A DNA stretch of 45,639 nucleotides, from positions 1 through 45,639 of the forward strand of contig JAFZEI010000068.1 of the NCBI GenBank assembly GCA_017560765.1, in the 5' to 3' direction. Within the stretch, counting starts at the first letter, position 1, and each line of letters starts with the position of its first letter. A program made the translations under genes and the position numbers. Below the pieces are notes generated by a model that worked only from the letters and a program-made list of their open reading frames with translations, made no database searches and was not told the DNA's origin. This document shows, in pieces, positions 31,678 to 37,724 of this stretch. This DNA comes from Clostridia bacterium. Its GTDB lineage: Bacteria > Bacillota > Clostridia > UBA1212 > UBA1255.

Positions 31678-31703
31678 CTCCCGGTGTTTCGCCCCGCCGG
31701 GAG
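31678..31703 (-). other. Hairpin just before a ribosome binding site (accessory gene leader)
   Basis: CTCCCGG and CCGGGAG at 31678-31684 and 31697-31703 form a perfect seven-pair stem. On the minus strand, AGAAAGGGAAAG follows at once. The pair of such leaders in one group suggests a shared expression element. Confidence 0.55.
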
Positions 31704-31713
31704 GGCTTGCCGT

Positions 31714-31965
31714 TTATACCTTCGCAAGATAACCGTTTTCATCGTAACGGTAGATGATTTTTTCGTTTTCGTCTGCGACCTCGGTTTCGAACTCGCCTAC
31801 GAAATGCCAACCTTTGCAGGTGTCGAAGAACTTCTTCCAGTTGTCTTGACTGATAAGGCGGTGCATTGTCATGTTATACATCATCGTCCAAGTTTCTTCA
31901 CACAGGTTGTATTCCAGATACAGGTCGATCATTGCCTTAACGCTCATCATGCTGTTGTTCTTCAT
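31714..31965 (-). CDS. Small accessory protein (83 aa), first gene of the leftward group
   Basis: The product starts MKNNSMMSVKAMIDLYLE, a helical region with four Met, then WTMMYNMTMHRLI and a beta end (GWHFVGEFETEVADENEKI). AAGGAGGAAAACACA stands before the start at 31965. It is the first gene after the promoter at 32006-32034. Function unknown; candidate anti-defence gene by place and size only. Confidence 0.65.
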   Translation of the reverse strand: MKNNSMMSVKAMIDLYLEYNLCEETWTMMYNMTMHRLISQDNWKKFFDTCKGWHFVGEFETEVADENEKIIYRYDENGYLAKV

Positions 31966-32005
31966 TGTGTTTTCCTCCTTGTATTTCCCTTTGCTTTATG
32001 GGTAC

Positions 32006-32034
32006 ATTATACTATATAGCGGACATATATGCAA
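32006..32034 (-). promoter_or_regulatory. Leftward accessory promoter
   Basis: On the minus strand TTGCAT (32034-32029) and TATAAT (32011-32006) are 17 bases apart, a strong sigma-A promoter. The 16-bp operator copy 32014-32029 lies in the spacer, so a bound regulator would block it. Confidence 0.75.
32014..32029. promoter_or_regulatory. Operator copy 1 of the RHH regulator
   Basis: ATATAGCGGACATATA. It differs at one base from the copy at 32081-32096. Lies between -35 and -10 of the leftward promoter. Confidence 0.65.
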
Positions 32035-32080
32035 GACGGCCGAATAGACAAACTTTTCGCGCTATTTTTGTACAAAACGT

Positions 32081-32096
32081 ATATAGCGGAAATATA
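32081..32096. promoter_or_regulatory. Operator copy 2 of the RHH regulator
   Basis: ATATAGCGGAAATATA, 67 bases from copy 1 in direct orientation. It covers the -35 position of the rightward promoter, whose -10 is TATAAT at 32107-32112. Confidence 0.65.
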
Positions 32097-32106
32097 CAAA
32101 AGGGTG

Positions 32107-32112
32107 TATAAT
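32107..32112 (+). promoter_or_regulatory. -10 box of the RHH gene promoter
   Basis: TATAAT, 27 bases before the ATG at 32140. The -35 position falls in operator copy 2 and is a poor match, so control by the regulator is likely. Confidence 0.55.
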
Positions 32113-32139
32113 AAAGCCAACAACGGAAGGAGTGACGAA

Positions 32140-32334
32140 ATGGGCGACAAGTACACCGAAGCACAGAAAAAGGCCTCCATCAAGTACATGCAGGACAAGA
32201 CGGACGACATCCGCCTGAGGGTGCCAAAGGGCACGAAAGAACGCTGGAAGGCCGCCGCCGAAAAAGCGGGCGTGTCCATGACAAAGTATGTTCTCGATAC
32301 AATAGAGGCCGCTATTGAGGCTCAAGACCATTGA
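32140..32334 (+). CDS. Ribbon-helix-helix regulator of the accessory island
   Basis: The 64-residue protein has RLRVPKGTKERWKAAAEKAG as strand and helix A, then VSMTKYVLDTIEAAIE as helix B, the Arc/CopG pattern. RHH proteins bind as dimers to paired operator sites with the strand. It is divergent to the leftward group, with two near-identical 16-bp sites between them, and probably represses both sides. ATG 32140 follows AAGGAGTGACGA. A terminator follows. It could alternatively be an antitoxin, but no toxin gene is next to it. Confidence 0.8.
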   Translation: MGDKYTEAQKKASIKYMQDKTDDIRLRVPKGTKERWKAAAEKAGVSMTKYVLDTIEAAIEAQDH

Positions 32335-32378
32335 ACGAAACAAAGCAAAATTAAAAGGGGAGGCGTGATGCCTCCCCT
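32331..32378. repeat. 49-bp repeat, right copy, flanking the accessory island
   Basis: TTGAACGAAAC to GCCTCCCCT, matching 30881-30929. It starts inside the RHH stop region and includes the terminator. Confidence 0.7.
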
Positions 32379-32384
32379 TCTTTT
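32357..32384 (+). terminator. Terminator after the RHH gene
   Basis: GGGGAGGC, loop GTGAT, GCCTCCCC at 32357-32377, then TTCTTTTTT. Nearly the same hairpin as the late terminator. Confidence 0.88.
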
Positions 32385-32396
32385 TTGTGCCTATTG

Positions 32397-32448
32397 GTGT
32401 ATGTAGTAACTTATCGCGCCATTCGGGCCGATGATTTACTACATACAC
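32397..32448. other. Candidate phage attachment site attP
   Basis: GTGTATGTAGTAA at 32397-32409 and its exact inverse TTACTACATACAC at 32436-32448 flank a 26-base centre, giving a 52-bp symmetric element three bases from the 3' end of the serine integrase gene. Large serine integrases use attP sites of about 50 bp with inverted arms, usually beside int. The central pair at 32422-32423 is TT. No T-run follows on either strand, so it is not a terminator. Confidence 0.65.
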
Positions 32449-32451
32449 AGG

Positions 32452-33903
32452 TTAAAAAAATTTGATGTCTTTAATTTGCTTGCGGGCGGCATTACCGATT
32501 TGCCAATCAAGCTGAATTTCCTCGACGAATGAGCGCCAGAATGCGCGCCTGTGTTCGGGGTTTAATTCGTTGTATATAGCTTTCCAATCGCCGGAAAGGA
32601 CATCCTCTATATGCGTATAGTCATATGTTGGCGTGCTGGACCGTTCCGCGCGGGCTTCGTGAATCTTTTGAGTAAGTTCATCGTATTGGCGGTCGTATTC
32701 TTCCGGGCTTGCGATACGGCCTTTTTGCCATGAGTAATTCAGGCGGCCCAATTCTTTTTCAAGCTCTTCCAAATTATAACGATACGTAACCTCTTTTGAT
32801 TCGCTGATGCTTTCGACAATGGCTCGCTTCATGTCGAGGATTGTTCGCACCTGCTCAAGCATTTTGCCCTCTAATGTGATTTCCATTACGCAGGTTTTAA
32901 AGTTGCATTTTTTGTCGCGGTTCGCATTCATGCAACGATACATAGCGTATTTATGAGGCCTGACCGTCCCGTCGGCGAGTTTTCGTTTATTTGTATGCAT
33001 ACCGGCGGTTAATCTTCTCCCGCATTCCGGGCAAGTAATCAAGCCGCTGAAAAGATAGATTCTGTTTTGCGGCGTGCGCTTTATATTATTTTTGATAATC
33101 CGCTGCAAGGCTGCAAATGTTTCCGCGTCCACATACGGCGGGCAATAATTGGGGTTTCCCTTATACGTCCCCATGAGCATTTCGTTTTGCAAAGCATTGT
33201 ATAAAACGTTATATCCGACATTCAGGCCGTATTTGGCGTTGACGTGCGTCATAGCGCCGCGCACGGAATGATATTTAAGGACGTAGGCAATAGCATCATA
33301 CATCAGGGCTTCATATTTCGGGTCTTTGTCGATATATTTATGCCTTTCGCCCGGCTCCGGCTGTTTTACGCAGAAGCAGATTGGAAGGCTTTGCGTGCCG
33401 AAAAGCGGCAGACCTTCTTTTACTTTATAGTCATTTACGATTTTGATTCGCTCACTTGTCTGGTCGGCTTCAAGCTCGGCAATTACGATTTTCATATTGA
33501 CAAACGCGCGTCCGTTTGCGGTTGACAAATCGTATTTTTCCTCGGTTGCCGTCCATGTTACATGGTTCGCGTCAAGGATTTTCATGCATTCATGGTATTC
33601 GGCCACGGAGCGAAAAAATCGGTCCAGTTTGATAAAGATGATGCGCTTGAACTTCTTCTTTTCCGCATCATGGATCATGCGCTGTAATTCCGGGCGCTTC
33701 TTAATGAGCTTTCGCGCGGACACGCCTTCATCTTTGTACCATTCCACGATTTTCAGATTGTTGGCCTTTGCGTATTCTTCCAGCTTTTCCACCTGCGCGT
33801 CAAGGGATATGCCGTGCATTTTTTGCTCCTGTGTTGATACGCGGATATAGGCCGCAACTTCCTCAATATAGCCTGTACCGCCGATGTATGTTCCGATTTC
33901 CAT
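32452..33903 (-). CDS. int: Large serine recombinase (integrase)
   Basis: The 483-residue protein has the resolvase/invertase catalytic domain at the N-terminus: AAYIRVSTQEQ (nucleophile S23), then ISLDAQVEKLEEYA and KLDRFFRSV, with further active-site residues. The recombinase domain follows from about 175, then a zinc-ribbon (TCPECGRRL, later YRCMNANRDKKC) and a coiled coil near 385-430. It would integrate and excise the phage by cutting attP and attB with 5'-serine linkage. It is read leftward; the stop is three bases from the attP candidate. Start 33903 follows AAAGGAGAGAGAG on the minus strand. Confidence 0.92.
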   Translation of the reverse strand: MEIGTYIGGTGYIEEVAAYIRVSTQEQKMHGISLDAQVEKLEEYAKANNLKIVEWYKDEGVSARKLIKKRPELQRMIHDAEKKKFKRIIFIKLDRFFRSVAEYHECMKILDANHVTWTATEEKYDLSTANGRAFVNMKIVIAELEADQTSERIKIVNDYKVKEGLPLFGTQSLPICFCVKQPEPGERHKYIDKDPKYEALMYDAIAYVLKYHSVRGAMTHVNAKYGLNVGYNVLYNALQNEMLMGTYKGNPNYCPPYVDAETFAALQRIIKNNIKRTPQNRIYLFSGLITCPECGRRLTAGMHTNKRKLADGTVRPHKYAMYRCMNANRDKKCNFKTCVMEITLEGKMLEQVRTILDMKRAIVESISESKEVTYRYNLEELEKELGRLNYSWQKGRIASPEEYDRQYDELTQKIHEARAERSSTPTYDYTHIEDVLSGDWKAIYNELNPEHRRAFWRSFVEEIQLDWQIGNAARKQIKDIKFF

Positions 33904-33955
33904 TTCTCTCTCTCCTTTGTTGTGTTCCTCCGTTTTTCTTTCATACTTTCAATTT

Positions 33956-34552
33956 TTATACTTTATTTTTTTCTGCCTCCTGATTGAAATAAAGGTCAAC
34001 GATTTTTGCCTTTCGATTATTCTCCGCCCAAAGATTATCGTTGTCTGCGCGAAGCTTCGTGATTTGTTCAAGCAGGAAAGTGATTTTCTGCTGCGCGTCT
34101 GCCCGGACCAAATCAAGCTCCGCCTTGTATGCCGCGTGTATGTTGTCGAGCGCTTGCCTGTATTCCTTATTATCATCTAACGCCCTTTCAAGCTCTCGCA
34201 TGGCATCGTGCATTTTATCGTCAGGCCGGTGTTCTTCCTCGAATGCGAGATAGCACGGATATTGGCTGGTTGATCCGATGATTACATTTTCAAGCAGCCG
34301 GGCCGTTTCGCGCATGATGTCCTGCTCAACGTTCTGCGCCATAAGCCGCTCGATTGTTTTCACGGATACCCCGGATTTCTCCGCTATTTCAGCGTTTGTA
34401 AGGCCGTTTACTTCCTTCATGTCGCGCATATACTCGCACCAGCGTTCAAGCGTAAGCCCCGAGGTGCGCGGGCCGTCGCAGCTGACCTTACGATGCGGGC
34501 AGGAAAGGCAACGATTATAGGGTTTATTCGCAGAATCATACTTTTTCTTCAT
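33956..34552 (-). CDS. HTH regulator with N-terminal cysteine cluster
   Basis: The 198-residue protein starts with a cysteine motif (RCLSCPHRKVSCDG, then WCEYM), then has a helix-turn-helix (LTNAEIAEKSGVSVKTIERL) at about 51-71, and a long acidic coiled coil in the C-terminal half. Such proteins are common in Clostridia prophages next to the integrase. It may control integrase expression, as the integrase gene follows 52 bases downstream on the same strand. Start 34552 has GGAGAA upstream on the minus strand. Confidence 0.75.
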   Translation of the reverse strand: MKKKYDSANKPYNRCLSCPHRKVSCDGPRTSGLTLERWCEYMRDMKEVNGLTNAEIAEKSGVSVKTIERLMAQNVEQDIMRETARLLENVIIGSTSQYPCYLAFEEEHRPDDKMHDAMRELERALDDNKEYRQALDNIHAAYKAELDLVRADAQQKITFLLEQITKLRADNDNLWAENNRKAKIVDLYFNQEAEKNKV

Positions 34553-34680
34553 AAAATAATTCTCCGTTTAGTAAGCAATATAAGGTTTTTGCCCTGCAAA
34601 AATGGCGGATTTTTTCCCGCTATATTCCCGTGTTTTCCAGTCATATTTGGCTTCTTTTTACCCTTGAAAAATGATATTAT

Positions 34681-34757
34681 TCAGGCGGGTCAGAGATGGC
34701 CTATCATTCCGGGGGCGCGGGCAATCGTGGGTGGTGCTGCCGTTGTCCGCGCTTTTT
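34681..34757 (+). ncRNA. Possible small RNA with strong terminator hairpin
   Basis: GCGCGGGCAA at 34715-34724 pairs with TTGTCCGCGC at 34743-34752 (one G-U), followed by TTTTTC. This is a rightward terminator with no rightward gene upstream, since both neighbouring genes read left. TATTAT at 34675-34680 could be its -10, but the -35 is weak. A transcript of about 70 bases is proposed. The rest of 34553-34872 shows no gene. Confidence 0.4.
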
Positions 34758-34795
34758 CTTCCGAAACCTGAATTTTCCGAATATGGAAATAAGTA

Positions 34796-34824
34796 TTGCA
34801 AGCGGCAAGATTTTCACTTAAAAT
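34796..34824 (+). promoter_or_regulatory. Rightward promoter of the mini-gene facing cI
   Basis: TTGCAA at 34796-34801 and TAAAAT at 34819-34824, 17 bases apart. It drives the 34-residue gene at 34873. Confidence 0.65.
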
Positions 34825-34872
34825 CGGATTTGAACGAACGCACGTTCCATTTACGAAAGGAAGGCACGCCAC

Positions 34873-34977
34873 ATGACCAAAGACCAGTACATCCAGAAAA
34901 TCGTCGATCTTATGAACCGCTGCAATGATATTCCCCTGCTTGACCTGATTTTGAGATTACTTAGTAAAAGTCTTTAG
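34873..34977 (+). CDS. Mini-protein (34 aa) convergent with the repressor
   Basis: The frame runs from ATG 34873, after GAAAGGAAGGCACGCCAC, to TAG 34975. The product starts MTKDQYIQKIVDLMNRCND and goes on with a leucine-rich helix (LLDLILRLLSKSL). Small proteins of this pattern are common beside phage repressors in Clostridia, as far as I recall. Its 3' end overlaps the 3' end of the repressor gene by 21 bases on the opposite strand, so the two transcripts overlap. Role unknown; an antirepressor-like function is speculation. Confidence 0.65.
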   Translation: MTKDQYIQKIVDLMNRCNDIPLLDLILRLLSKSL

Positions 34978-35331
34978 CATATTGCGGACGGCTATAATCT
35001 GATCGTCGTCCAGATTGTTAAGCTCTTTTACCAACAACAAAAAATCCTCGTTCAATCTGAGGCGTACAATGATTCCGGCCAAGGCTTCGTTGTCCGCCTC
35101 TTTTTCGTCTGTCATTTTATCCTCGATGAGATCGCTTTTTAGTATGCCGAAATAATCTGCCAGCCGCTGAATTTTGTCTATGCGCGGGAACTTTTTCTCA
35201 TTGATCCACTCATTAAATGTCGGCGGCGAAACACCGGCTACGTCGGCAAGCTCTTTTTGATTTTTCCCGGAAAGCTCCATGTACCGCCTTAAATTACGGG
35301 CAAAAATCTTTTTGGACCATTTTTTATCCAT
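34957..35331 (-). CDS. CI-like repressor
   Basis: The 124-residue protein has an XRE-type helix-turn-helix at residues about 13-62: NLRRYMELSGKNQKELA, then VAGVSPPTFNEWINEKKFP. The C-terminal half is a helical oligomerisation region (LRLNEDFLLLVKELNNL), not a LexA-like peptidase, so induction does not go through self-cleavage. ATG at 35331 is used because AAAGGAGGT lies upstream; the GTG at 35340 overlaps that site. It should bind the TTAGCT...AGCTAA operators in 35372-35473 and repress the cro promoter. Confidence 0.85.
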   Translation of the reverse strand: MDKKWSKKIFARNLRRYMELSGKNQKELADVAGVSPPTFNEWINEKKFPRIDKIQRLADYFGILKSDLIEDKMTDEKEADNEALAGIIVRLRLNEDFLLLVKELNNLDDDQIIAVRNMLKTFTK

Positions 35332-35358
35332 ATTTACCACCTCCTTTTTCTACTATAT

Positions 35359-35387
35359 ATTGTACACGCAATTCGCTAAAAAAGCAA
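35359..35387 (-). promoter_or_regulatory. Leftward repressor promoter with operator 1
   Basis: On the minus strand TTGCTT and TACAAT are 17 bases apart (-35 at 35387-35382, -10 at 35364-35359). The operator-like TTCGCT.AGCAA at 35372-35387 covers the -35 region, so high repressor or Cro levels would shut it off. Confidence 0.7.
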
Positions 35388-35404
35388 TATAAAAATACAA
35401 AAAA

Positions 35405-35419
35405 TTTGCTTTTAGCTAT
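35405..35419. promoter_or_regulatory. Operator 2
   Basis: TTTGCTTTTAGCTAT, an imperfect copy of TTAGCTNNNAGCTAA. It ends at the first base of the rightward -35 box. Confidence 0.65.
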
Positions 35420-35447
35420 TGACTTTTGGCGGTTACTATATTACAAT
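35419..35447 (+). promoter_or_regulatory. Rightward early promoter (cro)
   Basis: TTGACT at 35419-35424 and TACAAT at 35442-35447 with 17-base spacing. Flanked by operators 2 and 3; it starts the long early operon. Confidence 0.8.
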
Positions 35448-35458
35448 AGCATCAGTGA

Positions 35459-35473
35459 TTAGCTTTTAGCTAA
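35459..35473. promoter_or_regulatory. Operator 3
   Basis: TTAGCTTTTAGCTAA, perfect arms TTAGCT/AGCTAA with three central bases, just after the early promoter start point. Confidence 0.75.
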
Positions 35474-35514
35474 TTTCTGCGAGAAATAGGCAATAAAGAA
35501 GGGAGGAAAATTAT

Positions 35515-35706
35515 ATGCCTAAAATTTCTTTGAAGGCGGCGCGAGTAAACGCGGGTTTTACACAGCCGGAAGCCGCCGCCAAGCTTAATGTGGCCGTAAG
35601 CACTATTCGAAATTGGGAAGCCGGGAAAACCTACCCGAAGCAACCGCAGATCGAAGCAATGTGCCAACTGTACGGCATTTCTTTTGACGTTCTTTTTTTT
35701 GCATAA
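35515..35706 (+). CDS. Cro-like regulator
   Basis: The 63-residue protein is almost all helix-turn-helix: ISLKAARVNAGFTQPEAAAK, then LNVAVSTIRNWEAGKTYP and IEAMCQLYGISFDVLF. It is divergent to the CI-like repressor, with the shared operator region between them, and has the size of phage Cro proteins. ATG 35515 follows GAAGGGAGGAAAA. It is the first gene of the early operon, and a fourth operator lies just after its stop. Confidence 0.85.
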   Translation: MPKISLKAARVNAGFTQPEAAAKLNVAVSTIRNWEAGKTYPKQPQIEAMCQLYGISFDVLFFA

Positions 35707-35710
35707 GAAA

Positions 35711-35725
35711 TTAGCTTAAAGCTAA
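35711..35725. promoter_or_regulatory. Operator 4, downstream of cro
   Basis: TTAGCTTAAAGCTAA has the same perfect arms as operator 3. It stands inside the early operon between cro and the next gene, about 250 bases from operator 3, suitable for looping or roadblock control. Confidence 0.7.
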
Positions 35726-35742
35726 TTATAGGAGGCGAGGCG

Positions 35743-35874
35743 ATGCAAACAGGCAAAGCGCCAAGCGGCGAAAAGATACTCAAAACGCTCATTGAGCTTT
35801 ACGCGGATCAGATGGGCGTGAAAGTGAAGTATTCCATAAAGGATAAAGAGGCGGGAGAGGATAGATGCACATGA
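35743..35874 (+). CDS. Small early protein (43 aa)
   Basis: The frame from ATG 35743 (AGGAGGCGAGGCG upstream) to TGA 35872 encodes MQTGKAPSGEKILKTLIELY and a beta-like basic end (GVKVKYSIKDKE). The pattern PSGEKIL.TLI.L.ADQ.GVK..Y recurs in small proteins of gut phages that I recall, of unknown function. It overlaps the start of the methyltransferase gene by 10 bases, so the two are probably coupled. Confidence 0.7.
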   Translation: MQTGKAPSGEKILKTLIELYADQMGVKVKYSIKDKEAGEDRCT

Positions 35875-37670
35875 ACTATAAATTAGGCAGTTTATTCGAC
35901 GGGTCGGGCGGATTCCCGCTTGCGGGCAGTCTGTGCGGAATTGAACCGCGCTGGGCTTCAGAAGTCGAACCCTACCCGATAGCCGTTACAAGGTCGCGTT
36001 TTCCGAACATGAAGCACATCGGAGATATCAGCAAGGTAAAAGGCGCGGAGATTGAGCCGGTGGACATCATCACGTTTGGAAGCCCCTGTCAGGATTTGAG
36101 CGTTGCGGGAAAGCGCGCGGGGCTTAAGCACGAAGACAACGGCGACGATGAAACCACGCGAAGCGGCCTGTTTATGGAAGCCGTTCGAATCATCAAGGAA
36201 ATGAGGGAAGCAACGAATGGATTATACCCAACTTTCGCTCTTTGGGAAAACGTCCCCGGAGCATTCTCAAGCAATAAAGGCGAGGACTTCCGGACCGTCC
36301 TTGCAGAGCTTATTGGAATCGTCGAGCCGAACGCCGTTATGCCTCCGGTTCCGAAAGCAGGCTGGGCTTACGCCGACAGTTATATCGGAGACGGATGGAG
36401 CCTTGCATACCGAGTTTTTGACGCTCAATACTGGGGAGTCCCCCAGCGTCGCCGCAGAATCCACCTTGTCCTCGATCTTAGAGGCGAACGCGCCCGAGAA
36501 GTATTATTTGAGCGTGAAGGCGTGCGAGGGTATTTTGCGAAGAGCGGCGCGCAGAGGCAAGGAATTGCCGCCGATACTGAAAGAAGCGTTGGAACAGATG
36601 ATTGCGAGGGAGATAACAACAGCTTAGTACCGTACACCATCAAAATCCGCTCCGGCTGTGAGGGCGGCGGAAAGGGCGCGCTGATTCAGGTGGACAAAAG
36701 CGCGACGCTTGCCACAAACAACGACCAGTATCTTTTTCAGCCGATACCAAACCTTCTGCTGGACGACCAAGGCGGACAGCAGATAAACGTCAGAACAGAC
36801 GAAAAGTGCCCTACGCTCAGAGCTGAGACACACGGGAACCATCCCTGTGTTGTGCAAAGCATAGCCTACAGCTTTGATAGTATCGCCTCCAACAGCATGA
36901 AATCTAAGAACCCGCACAGCGGATGCAGACAGGTGGAAGTAGCGAAAACACTTGACACAACCGACCCGAATCCTTGCAAGAATCAGGGAGGCATTGCGGT
37001 TGTAGAAGTTTACGACGCGAGAGGCAACGGCGATGGAAAAACCGCGAACACCTTAACGGGCGACCACAACAACCGAATCACGGATTACACTTCCATTGTG
37101 TGTGAACCGTTACCGATTCATGATCAGGCCACACGTTTTGCAGGAAAGCGAGGCGATAAAGCGGACGGCAAGGGAAACGGCCTTGGCGTAGGAAGCCCCG
37201 GCGACCCGATGAACACATTGACATCCGCGGATAGGCACGCGGTTGTGTATGCCACAGACATCGGCTTCTTCAACAGTCAGGAGAACGTATCTCCGACCCT
37301 GTTGGCAAGGATGTACAAAGACCCGCATCTGGTCACGTATGAAGGTTTCGGAATCCATTATATCGTCCGCCGCCTGACACCGACCGAATGCGCGCGGCTT
37401 CAAGGATTTGCGGATCGTTGGGGCGACATTGACGAAAAGACCGATTTCACCGATGAGGAATACCGTTTCTGGCTGGAAGTGAGAAACACACACGCAGCCA
37501 TTAACGGCAGAGCGGAAAAGGAGTACACCAAAGCGCAAATGCTTACATGGTACAACAAACTCCACACGGACAGCGCGGAGTACAAAATGTGGGGAAACGG
37601 AATCGCCCTGCCGCCTGCTCTTTACTGTATGCAGGGGATTGCGGATACATTGAATAAGCAAACGGTTTGA
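35865..37670 (+). CDS. dcm: DNA (cytosine-5) methyltransferase with long repeat-bearing target region
   Basis: The 601-residue enzyme has the C5-methyltransferase motifs in order: I (GSLFDGSGGFPLAG), IV with the nucleophile (GSPCQDLS, C75), VI (ENV, E128), VIII (QRRRRIHLV, from 194), then a very long region (about 230-500), IX (RRLTPTECARLQGF) and X (GNGIALPPAL). It methylates cytosine in DNA and would shield phage DNA from restriction. The long region carries six Thr-Leu pairs at 281, 317, 362, 396, 451 and 478, each in a short similar block. Residues 118-254 are encoded by DNA that also carries an open second frame (36217-36627). No restriction enzyme gene is seen. Confidence 0.92.
   Translation: MHMNYKLGSLFDGSGGFPLAGSLCGIEPRWASEVEPYPIAVTRSRFPNMKHIGDISKVKGAEIEPVDIITFGSPCQDLSVAGKRAGLKHEDNGDDETTRSGLFMEAVRIIKEMREATNGLYPTFALWENVPGAFSSNKGEDFRTVLAELIGIVEPNAVMPPVPKAGWAYADSYIGDGWSLAYRVFDAQYWGVPQRRRRIHLVLDLRGERAREVLFEREGVRGYFAKSGAQRQGIAADTERSVGTDDCEGDNNSLVPYTIKIRSGCEGGGKGALIQVDKSATLATNNDQYLFQPIPNLLLDDQGGQQINVRTDEKCPTLRAETHGNHPCVVQSIAYSFDSIASNSMKSKNPHSGCRQVEVAKTLDTTDPNPCKNQGGIAVVEVYDARGNGDGKTANTLTGDHNNRITDYTSIVCEPLPIHDQATRFAGKRGDKADGKGNGLGVGSPGDPMNTLTSADRHAVVYATDIGFFNSQENVSPTLLARMYKDPHLVTYEGFGIHYIVRRLTPTECARLQGFADRWGDIDEKTDFTDEEYRFWLEVRNTHAAINGRAEKEYTKAQMLTWYNKLHTDSAEYKMWGNGIALPPALYCMQGIADTLNKQTV
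36217..36627 (+). CDS. Overprinted gene inside dcm (136 aa)
   Basis: A 136-codon frame lies entirely inside dcm in the +1 frame. It begins at ATG 36217 with GAGGGAAG upstream and ends at TAG 36625. The product starts MDYTQLSLFGKTSPEHSQAI, has LCLRFRKQAGLTP in the middle, then ILEANAPEKYYLSVKACEG, ILRRAARRGKELPPIL and KEALEQMI. The pattern YYLS.KACEGILRRA.RRGK.LPP.LKEAL is one I recall from phage proteins, some standing alone and some next to methyltransferases. The composition is protein-like, not biased as a shadow frame would be. Function unknown. Recall-based, so it needs testing. Confidence 0.6.
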   Translation: MDYTQLSLFGKTSPEHSQAIKARTSGPSLQSLLESSSRTPLCLRFRKQAGLTPTVISETDGALHTEFLTLNTGESPSVAAESTLSSILEANAPEKYYLSVKACEGILRRAARRGKELPPILKEALEQMIAREITTA

Positions 37671-37694
37671 TTTAATCCCGGAACGATAGCACCA

Positions 37695-37722
37695 TCTGAC
37701 CTCAATAAAGAAGGAGGTCAGA
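37695..37722 (+). promoter_or_regulatory. Hairpin hiding the ribosome binding site of the radical SAM gene
   Basis: TCTGACCTC at 37695-37703 and GAGGTCAGA at 37714-37722 pair perfectly over nine bases with a ten-base loop. The GGAGG Shine-Dalgarno is in the 3' arm and loop edge, three bases before ATG 37725. No T-run follows, so translational control is more likely than termination. Confidence 0.65.
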
Positions 37723-37724
37723 AC

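Noticed and set aside
31416-32019. Plus-strand frames opposite the leftward accessory genes
   Set aside because: The leftward genes have good ribosome binding sites and a shared promoter. The plus frames have none.
32397-32448. Inverted repeat as integrase terminator
   Set aside because: The 26-base loop and lack of a T-run on the minus strand speak against it. attP fits better.
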